From the NCBI GenBank assembly GCA_022749755.1, contig CM040449.1:12744363-12808362 (forward strand): a stretch of DNA of 64,000 bases, written 5' to 3'. A program made the translations under genes and the position numbers. The notes beneath the pieces were generated by a model. It ran no database searches and was not told where the DNA came from. It was given only the letters and a program-made list of their open reading frames with translations. The DNA comes from Azadirachta indica. Lineage: Eukaryota > Streptophyta > Magnoliopsida > Sapindales > Meliaceae. This document shows, one piece after another, positions 35,791 through 47,940 of this stretch (position 1 is its first letter; every line of letters starts with the position of its first letter).

Positions 35791-36001
35791 AAGGATTAAT
35801 AACCTTTTTTTTTTACACATTTTTTTATATCAAATCTTAATCTTTAAATTTAGACACCTTTAACAGTTAAAATTCAATTTAAAATATATAATTAATACAT
35901 AATTAATGCACATGCTAAATTCAATTTCAACTAGAGTGTTTAAATTTAAGAATTAAAGTTTAATGTAAAAATATATGTAAAAAAAAAAGTTGTTGATCTG
36001 T
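35791..36001. mobile_element. MITE copy B (GGATTAATAACC ends)
   Basis: Terminal inverted repeats of about 60 bp. The left end AAGGATTAATAACCTTTTTT matches the reverse complement of the right end (GGACAGATCAACAACTTTTT), and the similarity extends to an inner CTTTAAATTTA on the left against CTTAAATTTA on the right. The interior has the family's TATATAATTAATACATAATT phrase. The right flank is CTATATATATA. Confidence 0.8.
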
Positions 36002-39000
36002 CCCTATATATATAAAGAAAATTATTCTTATAATCTATATATATAGAGAGAAGATCATTCTTATAATCTTATTATATTTAATAATGCTATAAATAATTGA
36101 TAATATACAAAATAGTAATTTTAGAGAGTATGCTACATACTGTATGCGAATAATGCAATATTTATTTATTTATTTATTTAAATCAACTATCATGAAAATC
36201 ATATGGGCTTGAACTGTAAGCCCACAACCTCCTGCAGTTCAATATGATTGGAGGAAAAGCTATATCCACTCCACTTAATTTCTTAATAGCCCCAACCATT
36301 GTTTGAAAAATGAAACAAAATTTGTGATAGTAAAGATAAATAAATAAATAAATGGGTGGTAATATTTCAAGCACGGGATGTATTATAAATAATTAAATTT
36401 ATGTCGTGTTATTCATGTGAATTTTTATGTATTATGTTAAAAGTAATGATTTGTTTCGTAGGAGCTCAAGTAATTTTGGGTATGCTTGACCTTTTACTGG
36501 CTATTTTGAATTCGAGCATTAATAGAAGATCGAATTTAATATTTTATAAATTATAAGTTGTTTGATAGAGCGTCACACTTCTTGTAAATTATTTTTATTT
36601 TACATTATAATTTGAAGGGTGTAATAACAATTATAACAATGAATTATATTAATTATTTGAATTACATATTTTTAATTTTATTCAACAAAACTAACTTATC
36701 CGTTAATCTAAACCTTATAGTTGTTAGCTATGGTTTTTTCTTTTTCTTTTAATCTATTTTTCCACTATATTTATTAGTAAAATTTAAATATTTACCTTAA
36801 ATAACTTACAAAATTTCAATTTAATCCTTTTATTTACGTCCACTAATAATCTCAATTGCTCCTTTTCTTATTTCTCTATCTTTTTTATTTTTGTTTTTAT
36901 TTTTTTTATTCTTCAAAAACCCTAATCTAAAAATTAAGAAAGTAAAATATCAAATGGAGATTCATAGACAACCAATTAGAATTATACAACCCATTTGCCA
37001 CATATTTAAAAGTACTAAAATAATTTCAAACAAAAATCCCTTAAAAAGAACACACACACACACACATTTATATATATCTCCAAGCTAAAATAAAATGATT
37101 TTTGAAATTTTTATATTTTAAAATGTTAGATATATAAATAAAATTTTGATTGTTTTTAAGTAATTAAGGAGATGTTCATCATATAATTAAATGTTTTTGG
37201 TCATTAAGGTTTAACAATAAATGTTTTTTATCGAAAAAAGAGATTGATTAATAATAAGCCCATACTTGATCAAGTGTCAACCATCAATAAGGGAATTTAA
37301 TTAATACATTAAAATATTCAATGAGAATCTCATTCATGAGGATATGTTAATTAATGTTATAAAGTTGGAATGCTTATAATTTAAAGTAAGCACAAATATG
37401 AAATAAAATAATTCAAGATGTTTTTCTTTAAAAAAAAAAGAAGGTGTTGGTTGGAGGGATTTAATAATTAAGGATATTCTTATTAATTTTTTTTAATTTC
37501 ATCAATTTTTAAAAAAAAAACGTAAAACTTTTACATTTTATCATTACTCAAACTCGAGATGATGTATAAGGATCCAACCCAACAATTTCTAATGTCAATA
37601 AATAACTCAAATTTATCTTCCAAGGAATTTAAAACTTAGGTATCTTGTATGGCAATAAGACATTTCACTAATTGAAATAACTAATATATATAATATAAAT
37701 ATGCGATTATGAGTAATATATTTATTTATTTACTATTTATAAGATTATGAATATAAACATCTAAAAATTTATATTTTGACAATATCTTATAAATAAATTA
37801 ATAATTTTATATGTATAGAGAATGAATTAAAATTTATTGAGATTTTTCAAAAACTAAATTAGTATTTAAAAATTTAATTTAGAAATTTGTGTTAAATGTT
37901 AATTAAGATAAAAATTTTCATTTAGTTCCATCCAACATGTTAATATTAATAAAGTCGAAAAGTAAATAAAATATTCAAATAAAATACCTAAAAGCAAACA
38001 ACCCCTTTATATCTCCAGTATATATTTTTATTATTTGCAAAATGATTTGTATCTTAACTCTTAGCATCACTTTTTAGTGACAAAAGATATTATTTTTAAA
38101 TAGGATTAAGATTCTTAAAGGAAAAATTCAGGCTCGCAATTATTTTTACCTAACATTCAATTGATATCAAATAGTCTTGAATATTCTATTTAAATCAAAT
38201 CTCTCCTATCTGAATTTTATGATGTGAATGGAATTAAAAATGTTGAAATTTTAATACCACTTGGAGAGTTGTTGTTAAGTTAATTAATTAGTACTTAAAG
38301 AACCTACCTTAATTTAACTCATCTCATTTTTTTAAAAATTTTTTAACAAGAATTTATATTTATTCATGTACAATTAATATTTTTTTATTTTTATATTCTC
38401 ATTATTAACTACCATTCACAAAAATATATTTAATCACGTAAAATTTATTATTAATAGAAACTATATATGCATTCCAAATGAAACGATATACTCTGAATGA
38501 AGTGATGGTAGGTGAATTAATAGAATTTTAAGAGGGTACAATAAGCATTGCCCTGAATTTGGAATGAAATAATTTTGAGTCGTATTAGTGGGTGACGATT
38601 CAATGATACAAGAGAGAAATTTTGTAAAAGCAATAAGAAAAATTATTAAGATACCAATAAATGAGGCTTATTTGCGTCGTGTTATAAATATTCTGACTAA
38701 ACCTATCAACGGCCATGTTAATTAAACTAACATTCATTTATTGTTGATAAATTTTTACGATTTATAAAAATATTCATTACACATTTTAACTACTCACACG
38801 ATAATGAGTGGTGTGTGATTTGAGATTCATAGGTATAATTTTGCTATTAGCTAAAAGGATTTTTTTAATGTTAAAATTTTTTTTTCTATCGTGTATTTAT
38901 CACTAGAAAATAATTTTTAAGAATTAAAAAAATTGCTTCTATGTTAAAAAACCCAAATTTAAACTTTTAACACTAGAGATTTTTCAAATTTTTATTAAAA

Positions 39001-40551
39001 AAATTAAATTATATATAACACAGTTATTTTATTTTTAAAAATTTTAATCTATTTCTTTTATAATATAATTAAAAAATTTTGTTTATTGAAATAATTTTAC
39101 AATTTTCATTAGAAGCTATTCATAAAAATCTAATAAATCAAGATATGTTTATTAAAAATTTTATTTATAAGAACTCTAGTTAAAATATTATACCACGTAC
39201 ACAAATCTTAATAGACTATCTCAATTTATATCCTAAAGTCTATATGAGAAACTGACTTGTCATTATCAAAGTAGTAAATATAATATTTCTCTTTGCATGC
39301 TTAAGTGGTAAGTCAAATATTAGCACATCATTTTTAACATATAAATTTAAAATTTTAACTTTAATTATAAAATATATTTGTGATAAATATAACAAAAATG
39401 ATAAAGGCCATGAATCATGTTGGGTTTGAGTAAAAATCAATTTAATAACAATGAGGTGGAGGCCAAGCGTTATCAAGTCAAACAACATCTAGAAAAATTT
39501 AATTTATTGGTCTAAAATTCTGAAAAATATTGCACTAAAGTGACCTAAAAGCTTCTCAACTTCCAAATAATTAAATAAAAGATGATCATCAATTTTAAAG
39601 CTTATCCTATCCAATCCAATCCATTGAAATAAATTTTAAGAAGAGGAAGAAGATAAAATCTACTGTCTGACTTATGATAGCAACAAGAGTTTTTATTTAT
39701 TTTTCTTTAAAAATTAAAATAAATAAATAAATAAATCCCAATGGCGAAAACTGTACATATAATTGAATACAGAATAGGAAATTGTCTATCTATCTATCTA
39801 TCTGTTTCTTTGCTTGGTTGAATAGCTATCACCACTCATTTTTGTGGGCCATTTTTCCTTTATTGTTTAATGGGGTATGCACTATTTTCCCAGCCTCCAA
39901 ACAAAAATGGGAAAATTAATCATTCTTCATAGTGCTATGATACGTTAATTAATTAACTTTATGAATTGATATACACTATAGCATCAAATTCATCAATCAG
40001 TTTTTGGAGCAATTATTAATTTGGATTTGTATGCATCAAGTGAAACCCATCATCGTCAATTAACAATTATCATCAATAGAATTAATAATTAAAAAATCAA
40101 TCTCATAACACATGTAGAGAGAGCTATGTGGGAATTCAACAAAATTGATAATTTAATTCATAAAAGATTGATTATTGTTATTATTGTTATTGTTATTGTT
40201 ATTTTAGATGACTTAGAAGATTCTTCTTGGTAGGACCATATTATAAATGGCTTTTTCATATGTGATGTTGGCATGTTATGGGAAGGAAATTAAAATGAGT
40301 TGCCTTCTTTCTCTCTCTTTCATGTTGTTGACAGACTGTTATTCACTTATTTTCTCAGTTATTTATTTTATTTTATTGCTGAACTTTGAAATTCCAAAGT
40401 ATTCATATTCTCTCAATTCACTCCAAAACAAACACTACGTACCATTTCTCCCATTTACACCCAATCAACACTAAATAAATTAAAACTATCTGATTTTTTT
40501 CTTATTTTATTTTATTTTTTTTTTTACAATTTTTATTTTATATATATATAA

Positions 40552-40725
40552 AAAGATTAATTGTCTTTTAATTTTTTACCCAATTTATAATGTTGAATTT
40601 AGCATTAATTATGCATTAATCATATATATTATATTAGATTCAATCTTGACCATTAGAATTGTTTAAATTTAAGATTCCATAAATAAAGTAAGAAATTGTA
40701 TAAAGTTAAAAGATAGTTACAAGCT
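40552..40725. mobile_element. MITE copy G (diverged, same family)
   Basis: The left arm AAAGATTAATTGTCTTTTAA and the right arm, read on the minus strand as AGCTTGTAACTATCTTTTAA, pair over about 40 bp. The interior carries GCATTAATTATGCATTAATC, like the other copies. It lies 50 bp from copy A. Confidence 0.6.
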
Positions 40726-40772
40726 ATTCATTATATTATATTATATTATATATAGAGAGAGAGAAAGAGAGA

Positions 40773-40996
40773 AAGGATCAATGTCCTATTTTTTATACAA
40801 TCTTTTACATCAATTGTAGATAATTGGATCCGACAAATTTAATGGTTAAAATTATATCTGATTATATAATTAATGTATGATTAACATATTCATAATTAAT
40901 TTATATGTTAAATATAATCTAAATTATTATATGTGCTTATATTCAACAGTTTATAATTGATGTAAAAAATTATATAAAAAAAAAGTCATTGATCTT
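40773..40996. mobile_element. MITE copy A (best-preserved member)
   Basis: About 224 bp with 45-bp terminal inverted repeats. The left arm is AAGGATCAATGTCCTATTTT, continuing through CTTTTACATCAATTGTA. The right arm on the minus strand is AAGATCAATGACTTTTTTTT, continuing through TTTTTTACATCAATTATA. There is no ORF. The left flank is (TA)n(GA)n (40742-40773) and the right flank is TATATATATA, so the target was probably TA-rich. Confidence 0.9.
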
Positions 40997-41014
40997 ATGT
41001 TATATATATATCTC

Positions 41015-41170
41015 CTTTATTTCACGTAATTTTTTACATTATTTTAGCAACTGTTGGATCTAACTACTACTTAATCTCATGCTATAATTAATTCACAATA
41101 AATATATTACGTTTAATACACATGTAAATAAAAATTTCAATGTTAAAAGTGATTAGATTCAAAAAAGAGA
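41015..41170. mobile_element. Partial MITE of the same family
   Basis: CTCCTTTATTTCACGTAATTTTTTACATTA at the left resembles the family's left arm. AACTGTTGGATCTAA and GTTAAAAGTGATTAGATTC resemble interior phrases. No clear right arm was found, so it seems truncated. With copies G and A it forms a cluster of three downstream of gene 3. Confidence 0.45.
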
Positions 41171-41408
41171 ATGAAGAAACAAGTTATCTATTCACTTTAT
41201 TCTAATTTATCAAATAATTAATAATTTAAATATTAAAAAAAGTAATATTTAATCCCCACTATAATTAAACTACAATCCATTTGTATCTCTAATTTTGAAA
41301 TTTAGAACAAATTAATTTACTTTTTTTTTTTTTGAAGTTTTTTACCTCAATGAAAAGTTTTCAAAATATTCAGAAATGAATTCACAGTTTTTGTCTTTCT
41401 CTTGTCTC

Positions 41409-43654
41409 TCACTCTGTATTCCCCATTGAAGCTGCAGATGATTTGTTTGTTACTACCTCGTACCCTCCATTATTACCTTCATCTTCTTCTTCTTCATATT
41501 CCTCTTCACTCTCTTCAATATCTTCCTCTTCTTCCTCTTGTTGAATCTGATCCGATAATGGCGGCTGGTTTTGATGAAGAGGCCATTGCTGTTCGGGCTG
41601 TACCATCAATGGCGCCATGTTATGATTCACAGCTTTCACACTTCCATAACCTGAAGCATTTTCATTCTTGCTCTTCTCTTTGTACAAAGCATCAAGCTGG
41701 TTATAATATGGACAGGTCTTTGAATCTTCAGACCTCCTCTTGTTACTCTCCTTAACTTTCTTGAAGTACTTGTTGATGTTCTCCCATTTCTCTTTACATC
41801 TCTTCGCACTCCGATTGTATCCAATGCTTCTCATCGCCGCCGAGATCTCCTCCCACAGCGGTCCTTTCGGTCCATTTTCATGGTACTTGTTAGCTAGATC
41901 GGTTCGAAACTTGATCAGAGCTTGAACCTCCGCTTTCGGCCATCTAGAAGAACTCGACATTACGGCGTTTTCCCCATTAGATTGTTTAGTAAGAGTAGTG
42001 TTCAAATCACTGATCGTCATTACAGCTGGCGGCTGTGGTTGCGGTGGTTGTTGTGCAGGAGCAGCTGACGGTGGTGGTGGTGGTTGTACTTGTGTCGGCG
42101 GAGGAGGAGTTTCTCGAACTGGGTTCTGTTGTTGTTGGCCCGAAATCTTTTGCAAAAATGCAATGACTGCAGCATCTTTTGCGGCTGCTGTCGATCGTTC
42201 TTGGATTAGAATCTCATGCTCTCTATTGATTCTCGCCATTTCTTGAACTTTCCAAGCTTCTTCACGAGAAATTCTCTCGCGTTCTCGTCTGTCGATTTCT
42301 TCCAAGAATTTATTCTGCAACTGCTCTTGTTTCTTGATCACTTCCTTTGTCAACCTCTTGAAGAACTCCTTCCACTTCCTCTTCCTCGTACCCCGCTGCT
42401 CCTCGTATTCCTCATCCGACGCCGTTGAAGAAGACGTAGAACTCGAGAAAAGATTCCCATGAACATTCTGAAACGAAGACGGCAAGCTACTCTGATAAGA
42501 ACTCACAGCCTGCGTCAATGGTGTCACCGTAGGGTTTACAACCGGAGGAACGACAACGTTTTGTGGCACAATAGTAATAGGGTTGGCAGCGGATGAGACA
42601 TTGATATGAGACACAGGATTCGGAGGATTAACACTCCATGATGGAATCGCAGAAGTTGCTTGCATTATAGGAGTTTGGTTCTTTGTTTCCATAATTGAAT
42701 GAGAATTGTGATGATGATGATGATGATGATCAAGAGCTTCTAATTGATCGAAAAACTTGTAATGTTTTCCTTCAGGTTTTCCAGTTCGGCCTTCTTTAGT
42801 TCTCTTGTGATATTTGTATACGTTCTCGAATTTCTCCTTGCATTTCTTGGCGCTTCGATTATAACCAAGCTCAGCTAATTTCCTGATCATAATTGTAAAA
42901 CATTTTTACAGTTCAACAACAGCTTTTACTTCTGTTTTTATTCTATAGAATATAATTTAATTAATCCTAATTACATTATGACACGATGAAATAAACAATA
43001 ACCATGAATCAACTATGAGCTGAAATGGGTACAAATTTTTGGAAATCATAGCTTGGGATCATCAATTTCAACTGGAGTTTCTTAGAAGAAGGTGAATATT
43101 TTGAAATGCTTGAATAGTAAAACCTAGATCACAGAAGAACTGAGCTCAAAAATCCGTTGCATAAAAATAATTTTAGACAACACTTCCAGTAATTCAAAAA
43201 CTGAGAAAATGATTCGTACATAGATCTCTCTATGCATGAAACTTAATGACATGGACAGTAAAATTGTTGGATTAATATATTGAATCAAATTGAAAATTGG
43301 AAGTACATAATTAAATTAAATTAAATTAATATTAGTAATTTACCTGGAAACCTCTTCCCACAGTGGACCTTTGAGACTTGAGTCTCGAAACACTTGATCC
43401 ATATCAGAACGTATCTTCAAAAGGGCTAACGTTTCTTGTCTAGGCCACCGGTTTCCGCCGAAACTCCGGTCACCTTCGTCGCCTCTTCCCTTATTATCCT
43501 CTTCACCAGCTGAATTATTATTAACTTCAGCTCCAGCTCCACCACCACCAGCACCGCCATGAGCTGCTTTAACAGTTGCAGCAGCGGTGGTGGCGGCAGC
43601 ATCGCCGGAGGACGAGGCTGCAACCAGAGCTGGGGTATCTCGCTGCTGAAGCAT
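41409..43654 (-). CDS. GT-2/DF1-type trihelix transcription factor with two DNA-binding domains
   Basis: Exon 1 is 43654-43344 and exon 2 is 42882-41409, giving 594 residues. An Ala/Gly-rich N-terminus leads into the first trihelix (about 68-155): Trp70 in GGNRWPRQETLALLKIR, Trp99 in GPLWEEVSR, then KLAELGYNRSAKKCKEKFEN and YKFFDQLEAL. A His run follows (156-162). The middle has a Ser-rich part (250-257), a nuclear-localisation-like TRKRKWK (269-275) and a coiled coil (about 276-350) including KDAAVIAFLQK. A Pro-rich stretch (363-390) precedes the second trihelix (about 415-505): Trp417, Trp447, and RCKEKWENINKYFKKVKESN with the third-helix Trp470. The C-terminus is Glu-rich (553-572) and ends MGNTE. 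Two trihelix domains plus the central helix define the GT-2 clade (GT2, DF1, GTL1), nuclear regulators of growth and cell size. Which Arabidopsis gene is the true ortholog cannot be told here. The intact frame is the reference used to diagnose the break in gene 2. Confidence 0.95.
42883..43343 (-). other. Intron of gene 3 (461 bp)
   Basis: The minus-strand donor is TTTCCAG|GTAAATTA and the acceptor is ATGATCAG|GAAATTAG. It splits the Arg104 codon in the first trihelix, the same position as in gene 2. Confidence 0.95.
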
Positions 43655-43674
43655 AGGAGTCTTCTAGCAATCAC

Positions 43675-43921
43675 AGATGTAATATCACCAAAAGAAGGTG
43701 AATTCTGTCAAGGGTTTTTATGAAGATATGTATGCGTGTATGTGCGTGTGTGCATATTTCGTCTAATTTAATTACTTATTGATTTATTTTCTGTGTGGGA
43801 TCTCATGTCAATCTCACAACAAAAATTTTGAAGAAATATAAATAAATAAATAAATAAATAAAACAAAATTTTTTTTATTGATAATGATAATCAAGCTGTT
43901 GAAATGGAATCTTCAGTTATT
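43675..43921 (-). promoter_or_regulatory. Leader/promoter blocks of gene 3 shared with gene 2
   Basis: On the minus strand, in order toward the gene: CTGAAGATTCCA...CAACAGCT, GAGATTGACA...GAGATCCCACA and ATCTTCATAAAAACCCTT followed by GAATTCACC. The same phrases, in the same order, precede gene 2 at 27059-27250. The last block is within about 75 bp of the ATG and is likely 5' UTR. Confidence 0.6.
43837..43862. repeat. (AAAT)n microsatellite in the promoter of gene 3
   Basis: About six AAAT units lie between the shared blocks. Gene 2 has a (TTTA)n tract in its promoter as well, but at a different relative place. A short (ATT)n tract is at 44006-44024. Confidence 0.85.
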
Positions 43922-44140
43922 TTGTTGTGTGTACTCTTTAATTTAATTTATGTTCAAATTAAAAAAAAAAAAAAAGTACAGCGTAAGAGTTCACCTGGGT
44001 TGCATTATTATTATTATTATTATATAAAATAGGTAATAAAGTAATAAAGAGAAGAAAATATTTTTTAAAAATAATTTTAAAAAATAAAAAAAACAATTTA
44101 TCAAGAGAGCTGCAGATAGCGACGATGGGGATAATAAGTT

Positions 44141-44254
44141 GGCCCATACGTAGGTCAGCTCTGCTTTTTGAGGCGTTTTGGATTTCAGTGGCCGTTGGGC
44201 TCTGCATTTTTAACTGACTAAATTACCCCTAACATGTATTCCATTGACCTTTTA
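44141..44254 (-). promoter_or_regulatory. Promoter block of gene 3 shared with gene 2
   Basis: Read on the minus strand it contains AAGGTCAATG, CATGTTAGGGGTAAT, CCACTGAAATCCAAAACGC, CTCAAAAAGC, GCTGACCTAC and TGGGCC in one compact run of about 114 bp. All parts recur upstream of gene 2 (26554-26788). It lies about 490-600 bp before the ATG. Confidence 0.7.
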
Positions 44255-44502
44255 ATAATAATGTAGGCAGCAGATATTAATTATGGAATTATCTTTTTCT
44301 TTATTTTTTATTTTTTATTTTTTAAGCAGATCAGGTGATCCGTAATGCAAAAGTTTATTCCGTAACAAAGATTACTTTCACATCTGGGCCGGTGTGGGTT
44401 ATTTTACCAAAATGTCCTTGAGTAGTACTAAATTTTTTTAATTAATTTATTTTATAAATTTTGATTAATTAATTAATTAAAAGGGCCGTGATAGTCGTGG
44501 AG

Positions 44503-44510
44503 CCACGTGG
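44503..44510. promoter_or_regulatory. Perfect palindromic G-box CCACGTGG upstream of gene 3
   Basis: CCACGTGG lies about 850 bp upstream of the start codon of gene 3, in a small GC-richer patch (44481-44570). G-boxes bind bZIP and bHLH factors. No counterpart was found upstream of gene 2. Confidence 0.4.
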
Positions 44511-45708
44511 GCTAAATGAGACAACCACGATGTCAACCATCATGGCTTAGCAAGCCTTGCAATCAAAGTATCTTTTAAAATATTTGATATGTTGTGATAC
44601 GAATGGAATATTAATTGTTCCCATTTCAGATTTTTTTTCATTTTATTAATTTTTTAAAAGTATAGAATTTATAATTTTCAAAATTATCATCATATAAAAT
44701 AGATATAAAAATATTAAATAATTTATTTTACTTTTAAAATCATTCAAATCGTTAACTTGTTCATTATTAATGATATTTTAACAAATTTCATGGGATGTCA
44801 ATCAAAATTTATAAAATTTTTATTTTAAACTATAAAAATTATAAAATTGTCATGTCAAAATAAATGTTCAATCATGTTCGAGATAAATTTTTCTTAATTA
44901 AGATTATAATTCACTTAAATTATGTATAGACTTTTATCAACAACATTAAATTACATCTATCTTTATTTTCAATAAATTTTTAATTTTATATCAATAGATT
45001 ATAAATATAATTATGTAATATTTGAACAACAAGTTTGAAGTTGAAATAGTATCGTAATCATAATATAATGCTATATGGTTGATAAACCCATTAAAATATA
45101 AGGATAAGAAAACGAAAGTGGTGTACAAAAAATAGAGAATTAATTATCGAGTTAGACATGTAGGTCATACTAATTATTAAGCAAAAACATTTATGAGTTG
45201 AAGTAATTGTGGCTGCAAATTTTAGTTAGGTTGTGACCAACCCTAATAAATGGTTTTGAAATTTCGTTGGCCTAGCTAAATAATTAATATCTTATAACAT
45301 AACAAATAAATAAATTTATCATATGATAATTTTCTTGAATTAATTGAAATTTATGGACCATATTTTATATAAATATAAGTCTGTTGGATGTTATTTTCTA
45401 TTCTTAATTGTCAAATTCTAGCCATGCATTTTGTAGACTAGTTCAATAATTCATTTATCATTAATTTTGAGTGAAAATTTTCAACTTTTATACGTAATTA
45501 TAATTAATTGTTGTTTTAAATATTTTAATGGGTATTTTATCACTTTTTTTTTTCTCTTTTTTAAGATTTGAGATAATAAAAGAATTTTAAATACATTCTA
45601 TTCAAACTCATTAATTTCAGTCGATATCTATGACTTTTATAAAAATTTTGAATTTATACTTTAATATTTATAGTTGACTTGGTTCTTATATTAGTTTTTA
45701 TTAATTGA

Positions 45709-45927
45709 TGATGAATCAATTGTCTCTTAATTTTACATAATTTATAAAAAATTAGACTTAAATTTTTTAATGGCTAAGATTAAATGTAATATACGTAATT
45801 AATATACATTAATATGTTATAATTAACATACATGTGAGATGCAATTTCCACCATCATAAATACATAAATTCAATAGTATAAAAATGATGTAAAAAATTAT
45901 GTAATGTTAAGGGATTATTAGTCTATC
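45709..45927. mobile_element. MITE copy E
   Basis: The left arm GATGAATCAATTGTCTCTTA pairs with the minus-strand reading of the right arm (GATAGACTAATAATCCCTTA, then ACATTACATAATTTTTTACA). The interior GATTAAATGTAATATACGTA plus AATTAATATACATTAAT matches the family. Confidence 0.65.
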
Positions 45928-47039
45928 ATTTTATTGATTTAGTAATTTGTTAGTTAAAGTTAACACATTTGTATGTATACACGCGCATGTAAACACACAC
46001 GTGCAATGTGTGTGTCAGTGTATACGTATTTATATGTGTGCGTGTATACATGCATGTATATATCATCTGGATTCATCACAATATTACAACGTTAAATTAC
46101 TTTTATTGATTTATCTAGTTATTATGAACAAATATTAAAAAATTGAGTTATAAATAATGAATAAATATATATTTTATACAATATACAATCATAATTTGAA
46201 ATGTATTACATATAAACGTATATTAATTTGAAATAATAATAAAACATAAAATTATTATTAAGCTCTCATTTTAAAGTCTAAAGGATGGACCGATTGTACT
46301 TTAGAAATAGCTAATGTTTACACATAACAAATAATTACGTATTTATAATTATTATCATAAAATTATTTATAAAATTTGGTATATACAAATTAGGAAAATG
46401 AAATAGGAAAAGGGTATAAAAGTAAAATCAAAGAAAAGAAAGGGGTGAAGGTAGGTAAACATCAAAGAGAGAAATGGGGCACTGTGGTATTGCTATAATG
46501 GAAAGTGAAGGAAGGATACGCAATTGATAAACTCTTCACATTTTCTTTATTTTTTTAATATTTTAATTAAAAGATTTTTATTTCTTTTAATTAAAAAATT
46601 CAATAATTTAAAAAAAAAAAAAAAGACAGTATTTTTACTGGTTTGTTTTATGTCGACTCTTTCTGGTTGCTTTGCTGGCATTAGTTATCTAGCTGGATAG
46701 AGATGCTTGCCCACCATGCTTTTATTAAATATCTAAAAAACACGTGGATGGATGATATTGGTTATTGGTAGGTCGTACGATTTTATTTTATTTATAGAAA
46801 TTTAAAGTGGCAATTTACTTCATGATTGGCAATCCAGCGTTTAATCATTAGAATGTAATTTGTAACTTTGCAAATATGATTTCCATATGGTTTAGGACAT
46901 ACTATGAAAATTATTAATTTTGTTATTACTTTTTATTATGGATTAATTATTATAATCATAATTAAATATTTATATTATTTATTTTTTTTTAATATTATTA
47001 AAAATTACGATACTAAATTTTGGAGATCTTCCTATAATT

Positions 47040-47940
47040 CTCACCTTTCAATTATTAAGAGATTGAGATTATCTCACAAAAATTTGCAAGTAATTTTTTT
47101 TATAAAAAAAATATCATCTTCTTTAATGTAGACAATTTTATGAGAATAAATTTTTTTATTTATAAAATAATATCACCTTTTTTTACATGTAAATAATATT
47201 TGTATATTATTTTAATATACTCTTGGTGATTCTCATATATCCATTTTTAGTAAGGTATAAATCATTGTTAAAAAATTTTATTAGAATAAAATTTTCTTTT
47301 TATAGAAATAATATCACCTTATTTAGGTGTAGATAAATATAATCATACAAGACCTGTTTTAATAAGCAATATTAATAACTAAAATAATAATTAAAAAAAT
47401 CTCTTAGTAATTCTCATCTCTCCACCCTCAACAAAGGTTCAAATTATTCCAACAATTTTGAGAATAAAATTCAATAGATTTTTAACCACTAATGTTGAGA
47501 ATTGAAAAAGAGAAATTCTCTTCTATTTCTCAACATATTATATTTTCAGAAATTTTAAAAATTTTATAATTATTTTTATTGAATAACTATTATTTATATG
47601 GGTATAATTTTTATGAGTATTTTTAAAATTATTAAAATTTATCTGTTCATTAAGTCAAATTTTAGGAACTTAAATATTCTTTTTTCTAATATATATTACC
47701 TTGATAGACCAAGAAAATCAAAAGAGAACTTAATAGAACCATTATCACCAATACTTATAATTTTTTATTATAAAAAAGAATAAAATTCTTAAAATAGTTT
47801 GCACCACTCAAAAAATTTGTGAAAATAAAATTTTCTTTATAAAATAATATCACCTTCTTTATACATTAAACAATTGTATAGAACTCAAAAGATCTTTAAC
47901 CACTAATATCAATAATTAAAAAAAAAAAAACCCTCAAACC
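47040..47940. repeat. Diverged repeat array with ATAATATCACCTT units
   Basis: Four units recur near 47070, 47137, 47282 and 47820. Each has GAGAATAAA(A)TTTT, then TATAAAATAATATCACCTT, then TTTA(C/G)(A/G)TGTA-like ends. TTTTTAACCACTAATxTTGA phrases separate some of them. Spacing is irregular, so the array has been reshuffled or interrupted. Confidence 0.55.

Larger units (their letters stand above)
30351..41340. other. AT-rich intergenic region between the convergent paralogs
   Basis: About 11 kb without a supported gene. It holds a 56-bp tandem repeat (35521-35632) and MITEs (35791-36001, 40552-40725, 40773-40996, partial at 41015-41170). Microsatellites are (TA)n near 31340-31370, (TTTA)n 36161-36180, (CA)n near 37049-37066, (TCTA)n near 39786-39802 and a (TTATTG)-type tract near 40170-40205. 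The listed ORFs are short AT-rich frames. Confidence 0.6.

Noticed and set aside
41402..42428. Several plus-strand ORFs across gene 3 exon 2
   Set aside because: Antisense shadows of a well-supported coding exon.
45947..46138. Cys/His-rich 63-codon ORF
   Set aside because: Encoded by a GT/CA-rich low-complexity tract (ACACAC, TGTGTG), so the cysteines and histidines are an artefact.
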